64,000 nucleotides of DNA from Hymenobacter sp. BT18 (GTDB taxonomy: Bacteria > Bacteroidota > Bacteroidia > Cytophagales > Hymenobacteraceae). The position numbers were made by a program, and so were the translations under genes. Location of the stretch: positions 4,008,001-4,072,000 of the forward strand of contig NZ_CP050954.1 of NCBI RefSeq assembly GCF_012273015.1, written 5' to 3'. The notes under the pieces are model-generated. The model saw only the letters and a list, made by a program, of their open reading frames with translations. It did not search any database and had not been told where the DNA came from. This document shows, in pieces, positions 27,101-34,123 of the stretch. The first letter of the stretch is position 1. Each line of letters opens with the position of its first letter.

Positions 27101-30100
27101 TGTTCGGCGGCTCAGCGGCGCAGATTCTCAGCGGCGCGGGCACCTACAACTTCTGGCACGTAACCTGGAACAACGCCATTTCGGTGACGCTCCAGCAGAA
27201 CATCTACGTGCTGGGCAACTGGGTGAACACGCGCGGCTTTGGGCACGGCGGCTACACGGTGTACTTCAACGGCACGGTGGCCCAGACCATCGGCGGGGCG
27301 GTGAATACGACCTTCCACCACATCAGCATCGGCAACCTGGTGAGCGTAACGCTGAATCAGCAGATTGCGGTGCTGGGCAACTGGCTCGGCACGGGCAAGT
27401 TCCTGGCCGGCCTGTACGCGGTGTACTTCCAGGGCACCACGGCCCAGACGATTCTGACCGGCTCGGCCACGCGCTTCTACCACCTGTACTTCGATAACCC
27501 CACGTCCGTAACGCTGCTCTCCAATATCTACCTGAACGGGAACTGGGTGCATAACGGCGGCTTCGCGGCGGGAACCTACGGGGTGTTCTTCACGGGCACC
27601 ACGCTGCAAACTATCGGCGGCACGGCCCTCACGCGCTTCCACCACATCAGCATCGGCACGGGCGCCAACGTGCGCCTCGACCGGGCTGTGACCGTGCTTG
27701 GCAACTGGACCACCAACGGCACCTTCGGAGCCAACGGCTACGTGGTAACCTTCGGCGGCACGGTGAATCAGCTCATCGGCGGCTCGGTAATAGTGCCTTT
27801 CTACGGCGTTATCATCGACAACACCATGGCCGGCGTCACGCTGGGCAACGACATCCGCATTGTGGGCGGTAACTGGGTAAACAACGGCGTGTTCTCGCCG
27901 GCTACCTACCGCGTCATCTTCGAGGGCACAGTGGCTCAGCTCATCGGCGGCTCGGCCACCAGCACCTTCCACGGTCTCACCATTCTAAACAATGTGGGCG
28001 TAAGTTTGACCGGGCCTATCTTCATCAAGGGCAACCTAGTGAATGACGGCGTGTTCAGCTGTGCGGGCTACCTGGTGACGTTCAACGGTACGACCGCCCA
28101 GAGCATAGGCGGCACGGCGGTAACGGTGTTCGGCCACCTCACCTTCAACAACGCGGTAGGGGTGAGCTTACTCCAGGACATTCGGGTGCGGGGTGATTTG
28201 CGCAACCTGGCCATTTTCGCGGCCGGGGCCCGCACGGTGTACTTCGACGGCTCTGTGGCCCAGGCCATCTACTGCCCCTCGGGTACGCTTACCTTCCACC
28301 ATATGGTGTTCAGCAACCTGTTGGGCGTAACGCTGCAGGACAACATCTTCCTGACCGGCAACTGGCTCAACAACGGCGGTTTTGCCCACGGCGGCAAGCT
28401 GGTGACGTTTAAAGGCTCGGTGCTCCAGACCATCGGCGGCTCGGTGAACACGGTGTTCCACCACCTCACCCTGGCCTCGGGTGCCAATGTCCGCCTAGAC
28501 CGCGCCATCACGCTGCTGGGCAACTGGCTCAACAACGGTGCCACCTTCGCGGCCAATGCATTCACGGTGTTCTTCAACGGCACCGCCCTGCAAAGCATCG
28601 GCGGTACGGCCACCAGCGTGTTCCACCACCTCACACTCAACAATACGGTAGGGGTGAACCTGGACTTCGACATCGACCTGACCGGGAACTTCGTGAACAA
28701 CGGCAAGTTCTGCGGCTGCGGCCACCGCACCCGCTTCCTGGGTACGCTGGCGCAGACCATTACCTGCACCTCCGGCCAGACGCGCTTCCACGACGTGACG
28801 TTTGCCAATACGGCCGGCGTGACCCTGCTGGATAACATCGGGGTGACGGGCAATTGGGTCAACAACGGCGGCTTCGTGGCCAATGGCTACCTGGTGCTGT
28901 TCAGCGGCACGGCTCTGCAAACCATCGGCGGCACGGTGCTGTCGGCCTTCCACCACGTGCAGATTACCAACGCCGTGAAGGTGCAGCTGCTGCGCGACAT
29001 CACGGTGGGCGGCTACTGGCTCAACTCGGGCATCTTCGCGGGCAATGGCTTCGGGGTGACCTTCAACGGCACCGCCCAGCAAACTATTACCACCACGGGG
29101 GCCTCGGCCCGCACCACCTTCCACCACGTAACCTGGGCCAACCTGGTAGGCTGCCTGCTCGGCGGTGACCTCTACGTAACCGGCAACTGGCTCTGCAACG
29201 GGCCCTTCAACCCGGCTACCTACACGGTGTACTTCACCGGCACGGCGGCCCAGACCCTGGGCGGCTCGGCCACGCTGCGCTTCCACGGCCTGAACGTGCA
29301 GAACACGGTGGGCCTCACCTGCAACGGCCCGGTATACCTCTACGGCAACCTCACGAACGGTGGCCTGGTGAACGTGGGTACCTACCCCTGGTACTGCGTG
29401 GGCACCGCGGCCCAAACGCTGGGTGGCACCACCTCCACGCCCATCCGCTTCTACGACCTGCTGGTGCAGAACGGCAGCGGCGTGGGCTGCACCTCGAACC
29501 TGGGCGTGACGCACATGCTCACCCTCACGACCGGCAACCTGGCGTCCGACGGCCACCTGACCCTGCACTCCAACGCCTCGGGCACCGCCATGGTGGTGAA
29601 CCCCGCCGGTGGGGGCACGGTAACGGGCCGGGCCACCATGGAGCGGTTTATCACGGGGCTGGGCGCCCCCGGCTACCGCCACTACAGCTCGCCCATGCAG
29701 CTCGGCACGGCCACCGTGCAGGAGTTTGCCGACGACCTGCCCGTGTTTGAGCTGAACCCGGCTTACAACACGGTGGGCAACACCGTGAAGCCCTTCCCAA
29801 CCTTGTTCCGCTACGAGGAAACCCGCCTCACGGCCGAGAAGAACACCTTCACACAAGGCTGGATGGTGCCCTCGGCCAGTGAAAACCTGGTGCCCGGCCG
29901 CGGCTACTCGGCCCAGACGCTGCCCACCACGGTGGTGGATATTTCGGGTGTGCTCGGCAACGGCAACGTGAGCTACTCCATGACGCGCGGCGCTCAGCTG
30001 GGCGCCGGCTGGAACCTGGCCGGCAACCCGTACCCCGCCCCTATGGACTGGGACGTGGTGCGCCACACCAGCGGTATGCTCTCCGGCGTGGATGATGCCC

Positions 30101-31011
30101 TCTACGTGTTCGTGCCCTCGGGCAAGTACACGGGCGCCTACCGCGGCTACGTGAACGGCGTGGGCCAGAACGGCGGCAACAAGGACGTGGCGGCCATGCA
30201 GGGCTTCCTGGTGCGGGCCTCCTCGGCCTCGGCCAAGATGAACCTGACCAACGCTGTGCGCCACACGTCCTATACCAGTCCCGCCTACCAGCGCGGCTCC
30301 GCCGAAACACGGCCGGTTGTTCGCCTGGAAGCCCGCAGTGCCAAAGGGCTGGCCGATGAAGCCGTGTTCTACTTGCAGGAAGGCGCCGGGGAAGGCTATA
30401 AGGCCAACTTCGATGCCTACAAGGTAACGCAGAACGGCGCGGGCCGCCCCACTATCTGGAGCCAGGCCGGGGCCGATGCCCTGTCTATCAACGGGCTGCC
30501 CGGCCTACCCGGCCAGGCTATTCCGCTGGGCGTGCGCGTGAGCGAAGCCGGCCGGCACACCCTCGTGCTCACCAGCCAGCTGAACCTACCCGCCGGTACC
30601 CGCGTGCTGCTCGAAGACCGGCTGCTCAACCGCAAGCAGGACCTCTCGCTCGACTCGGTGTATTCCTTCACTCTGCACCCCGACTCCGTGCGCCAGCGCT
30701 TCTACCTCTGGTTGGGTGCGGGCTCGGTAACGGCTACCGCTCCGGCGGCGCTGCAGGCCGGCACCGCCCTGTATCCCAACCCCACCACAACCGGCTTTGC
30801 CACGCTGGAAGTGCACGGGCTGAAAGAGCAGGGCCCAGTAACGGGTAGTATCTACAACAGCATCGGCCAGCGGGTAAAGCAGCTCACCCTGCGCCCCCGT
30901 CAGGGCGTGGTGCGCCAGCAGCTGGACCTGCGGGCCCTGCCTACGGGCGTGTACACGGTGCGCCTGCAGGCGGCCGAGGGCACCGTTGTCAAGCGCCTCG
31001 TGAAAGACTAG
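21151..31011 (+). CDS. Giant multi-repeat surface protein with T9SS sorting domain
   Basis: A 3286-residue secreted protein, probably an adhesin or surface-layer component. Signal segment: residues 14-36. Residues about 38-418: five copies of an 80-residue module (core RVEYFVDTDPGFGSA, then GFHSL and RDANGKWSLV). About 420-560: discoidin-like carbohydrate-binding region. About 570-650: IPT/TIG domain. About 650-1520: alternating Ig-like modules with QLSNASGSF and SYQWY signatures. From 1571 to about 2784: 22 copies of a 54-62-residue module (core GNWVNNGxF, then FNGTxxQTIGG). The C-terminal 450 residues include a GWNLAGNPYPAPMDWD domain and a type A T9SS tail (ALYPNPTTTGF...RLVKD). No enzyme motif was found. 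A strong terminator follows. Antisense open frames are by-products of its repetitive GC-rich code. Confidence 0.93.
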   Translation: MHTATHSRRWGRAGWGRCAAGLVLLLSSLLPVRLLAQNITQAEYYLDGGPGNGTATAVPIASPAPNLSNLAFSLNLSSLSAGFHSLAVRTKDANAQWSLVQSRSFYYEPLAATAANLSRIEYFIDTDPGLGSATSVPFTAGAAASGVTFAVNLSSLSAGFHSLGIRAKDANGKWSLTQQRTFYYEPLASTTLPNITRVEYFVDTDPGFGSAISVPITAASNVSGVTFAVNLSSLSTGFHSLNLRTRDANGKWSLVTSRTFYHETQAATAPNITKVEYFLDADPGFGSGTNVPITAGTNVSNISLNVALGSLSAGFHTLSVRAKDANGKWSLTTARTFYYEPVLAVAPNINRVEYYFDTDPGFGSATNVPITAAANLSSVNVAADATALADGVHRLFVRARDANGKWSLVTNRRFLKNGCASSPNFAAELPTGNYGYGGSTNGLAETAFNTDPASPNTSNSFYGYNGSLLQADLGSSQTISEVRYKLTPSSSSSFTVLVQTAPSVGGTYTTVDTYTASFLANTTTPVARTLATPASARVLRLVVQNAAGQYAIISGVGGYYFNCAGPTIVSFTPTGGAGGTSVAITGTNLTGATALTFNGVAAQSFTVNSATSITAVAPAGGSTGQICVTTPGGTACSAASYVYPPTITTGTVSPQSFCSTTYISVPFTTNMASYTAGNEFHFQLSDASGNFTEGSRLYGYLSSQNANGGVLTDSIAFRTPVGTGYRVRVVASNPEITGTSNSQNLTVRATPLATAGAAQTTVPYNGTIQLTAGPTGQSSYQWYVRYTNGGGTSYVGSGQTLNLTNAQPSQSGRYFVYVQNSLGCQDSASVRVTVQPSAQPILSMAQFGYSGCAGQQISFGFTVQGNNFQPGNVITAQLSNASGSFATPTSIGTASFEGQGSGAISVTIPDGTPTGTGYRIRLVSSSPGVTSQNDNGSNISLTTKPTAVPSSNSPVAYGGTIQLTAQTVAGATYQWYGPNFFSTQQNPTITGASQGANQGTYTLYVTVNGCQSAGVATQVTVNPSTDPILTMTNQPSGTLCGNTGITMSFSVTGNPFAAGNTITAQLSNASGSFAAPTNLGSVAFTGQGNGSFAISLPANTPAGTGYRLRLVGSSPSVVSINDNGSNLTINPAPAAVASSNSPVADNGTIQLSAQTVAGASYLWGGPNGFSSTQQNPTIDFASQANAGTYTLTVTLGTCATKTNTTVTVQPGAPTLTLTSNADRQICAGNSVGLGFTVGGSGLTSGGTVTAQLSNSSGAFTSPTTIGSVSFTGAGSGSVSVTVPAATTAGTGYRVRLVSTNPALTSTESGLWSITNLTTVTASSNSPVTAGGTIQLTSGGVPGGATLQWSGPNGFNSTAANPTIDFAGSANQGTYTLTVSQNNCSVERQVAVTVNNPVASVTTGSVSGGFCPGSGLSVPFTSSGTFASGNQFRAILSNSSGSFGSGTQVIGTLSQSGAVTSGTIAATIPSGAAAGSNYRIRVEATNPAVTSANDNGSNLTVQAVSYTWTGGYNTDWFDTRNWSCGQVPTSTSTVTIGVGTYYPVIVGAGAVVRNITVVSGASFQVSSSFTIYGNVVNNGTWVSGGSYVFAGSGTQTVGGSSAVYFGGVTINSGATISLGTGIYVAGNWANNGGFVGGTYFVNFNGTVGQLIGGSVVTNFYHVVVSNTVGLTLNQNIYVLGNWTNNGVFVAGTYGTTFGGSVVQVIGGTSLTNFYGLTILNSVGVTLNTGIGLGGPFVNNGVFTVNTQTVVFNGTVLQTIGGTTETTFYDVIINNTVGVKLVSSILVLGDWINNGQFLADSYSVIFGGTLAQIIGGTQVTNFYDVTFQNSVSVTLHQNIYVLGGFVNTGVFYGYYTAGGVTSGYWVRFGGTVAQVIDVNSTTYFWHFYADNAAGISLASHIYVAGNFYLYSGTFAPGSYTVYFNGTGGVVQTVGGHTGLSFYGWNIVSGASVRLLQNVTLLGGFVNAGTFYGYNLVGGVYTGYTFVFGGSAAQILSGAGTYNFWHVTWNNAISVTLQQNIYVLGNWVNTRGFGHGGYTVYFNGTVAQTIGGAVNTTFHHISIGNLVSVTLNQQIAVLGNWLGTGKFLAGLYAVYFQGTTAQTILTGSATRFYHLYFDNPTSVTLLSNIYLNGNWVHNGGFAAGTYGVFFTGTTLQTIGGTALTRFHHISIGTGANVRLDRAVTVLGNWTTNGTFGANGYVVTFGGTVNQLIGGSVIVPFYGVIIDNTMAGVTLGNDIRIVGGNWVNNGVFSPATYRVIFEGTVAQLIGGSATSTFHGLTILNNVGVSLTGPIFIKGNLVNDGVFSCAGYLVTFNGTTAQSIGGTAVTVFGHLTFNNAVGVSLLQDIRVRGDLRNLAIFAAGARTVYFDGSVAQAIYCPSGTLTFHHMVFSNLLGVTLQDNIFLTGNWLNNGGFAHGGKLVTFKGSVLQTIGGSVNTVFHHLTLASGANVRLDRAITLLGNWLNNGATFAANAFTVFFNGTALQSIGGTATSVFHHLTLNNTVGVNLDFDIDLTGNFVNNGKFCGCGHRTRFLGTLAQTITCTSGQTRFHDVTFANTAGVTLLDNIGVTGNWVNNGGFVANGYLVLFSGTALQTIGGTVLSAFHHVQITNAVKVQLLRDITVGGYWLNSGIFAGNGFGVTFNGTAQQTITTTGASARTTFHHVTWANLVGCLLGGDLYVTGNWLCNGPFNPATYTVYFTGTAAQTLGGSATLRFHGLNVQNTVGLTCNGPVYLYGNLTNGGLVNVGTYPWYCVGTAAQTLGGTTSTPIRFYDLLVQNGSGVGCTSNLGVTHMLTLTTGNLASDGHLTLHSNASGTAMVVNPAGGGTVTGRATMERFITGLGAPGYRHYSSPMQLGTATVQEFADDLPVFELNPAYNTVGNTVKPFPTLFRYEETRLTAEKNTFTQGWMVPSASENLVPGRGYSAQTLPTTVVDISGVLGNGNVSYSMTRGAQLGAGWNLAGNPYPAPMDWDVVRHTSGMLSGVDDALYVFVPSGKYTGAYRGYVNGVGQNGGNKDVAAMQGFLVRASSASAKMNLTNAVRHTSYTSPAYQRGSAETRPVVRLEARSAKGLADEAVFYLQEGAGEGYKANFDAYKVTQNGAGRPTIWSQAGADALSINGLPGLPGQAIPLGVRVSEAGRHTLVLTSQLNLPAGTRVLLEDRLLNRKQDLSLDSVYSFTLHPDSVRQRFYLWLGAGSVTATAPAALQAGTALYPNPTTTGFATLEVHGLKEQGPVTGSIYNSIGQRVKQLTLRPRQGVVRQQLDLRALPTGVYTVRLQAAEGTVVKRLVKD
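21262..22400 (+). repeat. Five tandem 80-residue coding repeats
   Basis: Each unit reads roughly N-I-x-R-V-E-Y-F-x-D-T-D-P-G-F-G-S-A, then an FAVNLSSLSxGFHSL core, then RxKDANGKWSLxxxRTFYYE. Units 2-4 are also close at DNA level (AACCTGAGCAGCCT recurs). The first unit is the most diverged (YYLDGGPGNGTA) and the last ends in a different tail (RRFLKNGC). Confidence 0.85.
25861..29502 (+). repeat. Twenty-two tandem coding repeats of about 165 bp
   Basis: I count 22 units between residue 1571 and about 2784 of the giant protein. The consensus runs: an I-x-V-L-G-N-W start, N-N-G-x-F, a short variable loop, T-V-x-F-x-G-T-x-x-Q-x-I-G-G, F-x-x-L-x-I-x-N, and V-G-V-x-L. Units 6 and 8 carry 8-residue insertions in the loop (for example GYYTAGGV). 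Units 15, 18 and 20 replace IGG with Cys/Ser/Thr-rich stretches. The regular strand pattern predicts a long parallel beta-solenoid. Confidence 0.85.
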
Positions 31012-31035
31012 CCACCTCGTTTTTTCATGCATTCG

Positions 31036-31070
31036 AGCACCCCGGTGGGCTTCCTGCCGGGGTGCTTTTT
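31036..31070 (+). terminator. Strong terminator after the giant surface protein gene
   Basis: AGCACCCCGG (31036-31045), 11-base loop, CCGGGGTGCT (31057-31066), then T5. It lies 25 bases after the stop codon. The remaining 170 bases before the next gene show no other clear motif. Confidence 0.92.
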
Positions 31071-31244
31071 AATTAAGCGCAGTGCTTAGGCTACTGGTGA
31101 TGGTAGCTTCTAAGCGCCACAATAGGCAAGGCCTTTTGGTGGTATGAGAAAATAATATCTGTTTTGAGTAATATACCTTGAGTATCGGATAAAAATCTGG
31201 TTTCTGACGGTAGTGGTGTTCCCAAACTTCTGGTCGACATATAC

Positions 31245-33275
31245 ATGCGTGCTTTCGTTGTTGTAACTGCTGGTCTATTGACGGTAGCCGGTCTACTGGA
31301 CGCTTTTCCGGCGGCGGCCCAACCGGACGCGGGCCGCAATGCCCGCCTCGATTCGCTGGAGGCGCGCCTACCCCAGCAGCCGCAGCCCGACACCAATCGG
31401 GTGAAGACGCTAAACGAGCTGGTGTGGGAAAACCGCAACAGCCGCCCGCAGCGGGCCCTGGCGCTGGCGGCTGAGGCCCTGCAACTGGGGCAGCAGCTCA
31501 GTTACCGCAAGGGCCTGGCCAAAACCTATATTCTGCGGGGTATTCTTTACGCTACCACGGGCCGCTACCGGGAGGCCATTGCCGATTTTGAAGCCTGCCG
31601 CCGGGAACGGGCCGCCCTTGGCGACTGGCAGGGCGTAGCCGGCGCCATCAACAACGTGGGGGAGGTGCTGGCCATGCAGGGGTATTACCGGCAAGCCGTG
31701 GAGCACTATATCCGGGCGCTGAGGCTGGAAGAAAAGTACGGCACCCCCGAACGCATTGCCGCCGACTGGGCCAACATCGGCATGGTCTACCAGCAAATGG
31801 GGCGCTACCGCGAGGCCCTGGCGTACCACCGGCAGTACCTGTACCTGCCCGGCCGCACCCGCGATGCGTACAACGATGCCCAGGCCCACAACATCGTGGG
31901 GCAGGATTTTGCGAAGCTCGGCCAAGCCGACTCGGCTCAGGTTCATTTTCAGCAGGCCCTGCGCATCAGCCAGCAGGCCGCCGACCGCCAGAACCAGGTG
32001 CAGGCTCAGGCTGGGTTGGGCGGTTTGGCCCTGGCCCGGCGGCAGCACGAACTGGCCCAGGCCTACTTTCAGAGTGCCCTCACCCTGGCCCGCACCCTCG
32101 ACGACCAGGCGGCCGTAGCATCCCAGCTCAACTCCCTGGGAGAGCTGGCGCTGCGCCAAAATCAGCCGGCCGCCGCGGTACCCTATTTTGAGGAAGCGCG
32201 CCAGCTAAGCCGCCGTATTCGCTCGGCCGAGGCTGTACGTACAGCCCTGCAAGGCCTGGCTGCTGCCTACGCTCGTATGAGCCGCTACCCGGAGGCCTAT
32301 CGGTATCAGCAGCAGGTGATGCAGGTAAAGGACTCGTTGCTGAACGAAGCCAGTGCCCGCCAGATTACGGAAATGCAGGTGCGCTATGATACGGAGCGCA
32401 AGGAAGCCCGTAATCAGCTGCAGGCCGCCCAGCTGCGCACCCAGCAGCAACTGCTGCGCCGCCGCAACGTGCAGCTGGTGGCCGGACTGGCCGTGGTAAG
32501 CTTGCTAGTGCTGGTCGGGTGGCTATTGTACACGCGGCAGCGCCTGCGCGAGCAGGTAGCCCACGAGCAGGAGCGTCAGCAGCAGGAACGCCAGCGCGTG
32601 GCGGCGGTGCTGGAAGCCGAAGAAAACGAGCGGCGCCGCATCGGCTCCGATCTGCACGACGGTATTGGTCAGCTACTCACCGCCGCCAAGCTCAACCTCC
32701 ACGCCCTCGAGCAGCGCGGCCCCCGCTCCGAGGAACAGGCTGCCCTGCTGCACAACGCCATCGACGTGGTGGATGAGTCCTTTCGGGAAGTGCGGGGAAT
32801 TTCGCACAACCTCATGCCGAATGTGCTGTTGACGCGGGGTCTGCCGGCTGCCGTGCGCGACCTGGCTGCCAAGATGACTACCTACCACACCGGCCCCCAA
32901 ATTGTGATAGAGGTGTTTGGGCTGGAAGAGGAACGCTTGGCCTCAACTACGGAAAGCGTCCTGTTTCGCGTGATTCAGGAGTTGATGCAAAACGTCATCA
33001 AGCACGCGCAGGCCACGCGCGTAAACCTGCAGCTGGTACGCAACGAGCAGGAGCTGACCGTGGTAGTAGAGGATGATGGCATCGGCTTCGACCCATTGCA
33101 GCCCGGTAAAGGGGCTGGTATCGGGCTGCGCAACATGCGCACGCGTCTGGCTTACCTGGGCGGGGAGGCCCACATCGATGCCACTCCTGGCCATGGTACC
33201 ACCATCACGCTGGAGGTACCGTTAGTGCCAGGCCAGAGGTACGTTGCTAGCCGTCCGCTGAGCAAGTCGGCCTAG
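31245..33275 (+). CDS. TPR-domain sensor histidine kinase (NarX/DegS-like catalytic core)
   Basis: A 676-residue sensor kinase. A signal peptide (residues 1-25, ending FPAAAQ) puts the sensor outside the cytoplasm. Residues about 50-380 hold at least six tetratricopeptide repeats (for example GRYREAIADFEACRRERAAL, GYYRQAVEHYIRALRLEEKY). A coiled coil and one transmembrane helix follow (VAGLAVVSLLVLVGWLLY, about residues 412-430). The HisKA_3 domain has the phospho-acceptor His in IGSDLHDGIGQLL (about residue 470), then HATPase motifs (QELMQNVIKHA, DDGIGFD, GIGLRNMRTR). The convergent LuxR-type regulator at 33347-34027 is the likely partner, because HisKA_3 kinases usually pair with NarL-type regulators. 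TPR sensors of this layout are common in Bacteroidota; the signal is unknown. Confidence 0.93.
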   Translation: MRAFVVVTAGLLTVAGLLDAFPAAAQPDAGRNARLDSLEARLPQQPQPDTNRVKTLNELVWENRNSRPQRALALAAEALQLGQQLSYRKGLAKTYILRGILYATTGRYREAIADFEACRRERAALGDWQGVAGAINNVGEVLAMQGYYRQAVEHYIRALRLEEKYGTPERIAADWANIGMVYQQMGRYREALAYHRQYLYLPGRTRDAYNDAQAHNIVGQDFAKLGQADSAQVHFQQALRISQQAADRQNQVQAQAGLGGLALARRQHELAQAYFQSALTLARTLDDQAAVASQLNSLGELALRQNQPAAAVPYFEEARQLSRRIRSAEAVRTALQGLAAAYARMSRYPEAYRYQQQVMQVKDSLLNEASARQITEMQVRYDTERKEARNQLQAAQLRTQQQLLRRRNVQLVAGLAVVSLLVLVGWLLYTRQRLREQVAHEQERQQQERQRVAAVLEAEENERRRIGSDLHDGIGQLLTAAKLNLHALEQRGPRSEEQAALLHNAIDVVDESFREVRGISHNLMPNVLLTRGLPAAVRDLAAKMTTYHTGPQIVIEVFGLEEERLASTTESVLFRVIQELMQNVIKHAQATRVNLQLVRNEQELTVVVEDDGIGFDPLQPGKGAGIGLRNMRTRLAYLGGEAHIDATPGHGTTITLEVPLVPGQRYVASRPLSKSA

Positions 33276-33286
33276 TTATGCTAATC

Positions 33287-33328
33287 AGGCGGGGGCGGCT
33301 TCGCCCGTAGGAAAAGCCGCCCCCGCCT
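33287..33328. terminator. Bidirectional terminator between convergent kinase and regulator genes
   Basis: AGGCGGGGGCGGCTT (33287-33301) and AAGCCGCCCCCGCCT (33314-33328), 15-bp perfect arms with a 12-base loop, lying between the two convergent stop codons. There is no long T-run. Confidence 0.7.
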
Positions 33329-33346
33329 GCGGGATGCTCAGCGCGG

Positions 33347-34027
33347 CTATACCGAAATCAGCTTGTAGCGCAGCGCGTACTGAATCAGGCCCACAATGGA
33401 CTTGGACTTGGTCTTGGTGAAGATGTTTTTGCGGTGGGTTTCCACCGTCCGCTCGCTAATAAAGAGCTTCTGGGCAATATCGGCGTTGGAATATTCGCCG
33501 GCAATCAGCTGCAGAATCTCCTGTTCCCGGAGCGTGAGCGGCACGGGCCGGTCGCCCTGCTCCCGCGTGACGGGCACGTCGAGGTGGTCGAGCAATGTGG
33601 CGCCTACTTCGGCATTGAAGAACGTGCGCCCGGCGGCCACCCGCCGGATGGCGGTGCTCAGTTCCGCCGCGTTGGTGTTCTTGAGCAGGTAGCCCGAGCC
33701 CCCGGCCGCCAGCACTTCCTGCACCGAGGCATGGTCGTGAAACATGCTGAGAGCCAGCACATGTACCCCCGGGTGCGCTTCCCGGATGGCCTGCGTAAGC
33801 TGCACCCCCGACATCTGCGGCATGTTCAGGTCCACCACGGCCACCTGCACTTCGGGGTGCTCGCGCAGGCGGCGCAGGGCCTCCGCACCCGAGTTGGCCG
33901 TGGCTACTACGGGTAGGTCGGTTTCGTCCTGCAATAGCACCCGCACGCCTTCCAGCACCAGCTGGTGGTCATCAACCAGCATCACGGGAATGGGCAGCGC
34001 AGCAACGGAAGCAGAGGCAGGATACAT
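33347..34027 (-). CDS. NarL/FixJ-family response regulator
   Basis: A 226-residue transcription regulator. The receiver domain starts at PIPVMLVDDHQLVLEGVRVL, with the phospho-acceptor Asp in VAVVDLNMPQMSGV (about residue 67), then LSMFHDH and the Lys in GYLLKNT. The C-terminal LuxR-type helix-turn-helix is LTLREQEILQLIAGEYSNAD with recognition helix ISERTVETHRKNIF. It faces the TPR sensor kinase across a hairpin terminator, so the pair has separate promoters. The start at 34027 keeps an N-terminal extension of about 12 residues; a later start at the Met of MLVDD is possible. Confidence 0.93.
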   Translation of the reverse strand: MYPASASVAALPIPVMLVDDHQLVLEGVRVLLQDETDLPVVATANSGAEALRRLREHPEVQVAVVDLNMPQMSGVQLTQAIREAHPGVHVLALSMFHDHASVQEVLAAGGSGYLLKNTNAAELSTAIRRVAAGRTFFNAEVGATLLDHLDVPVTREQGDRPVPLTLREQEILQLIAGEYSNADIAQKLFISERTVETHRKNIFTKTKSKSIVGLIQYALRYKLISV

Positions 34028-34123
34028 AAGGAAACTAAAACGGAAGGCTGATTACGTACCGAGGCACGGACCGAGGAGGCTGCAGGACAAGCTCTGGGAA
34101 GGCAGGGCCAAAGGGCGGCTACT

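Noticed and set aside
28495..30264. Antisense open frame (589 residues) opposite the repeat region
   Set aside because: Same origin: it mirrors the 165-bp repeats and has no protein-like hydrophobic pattern.
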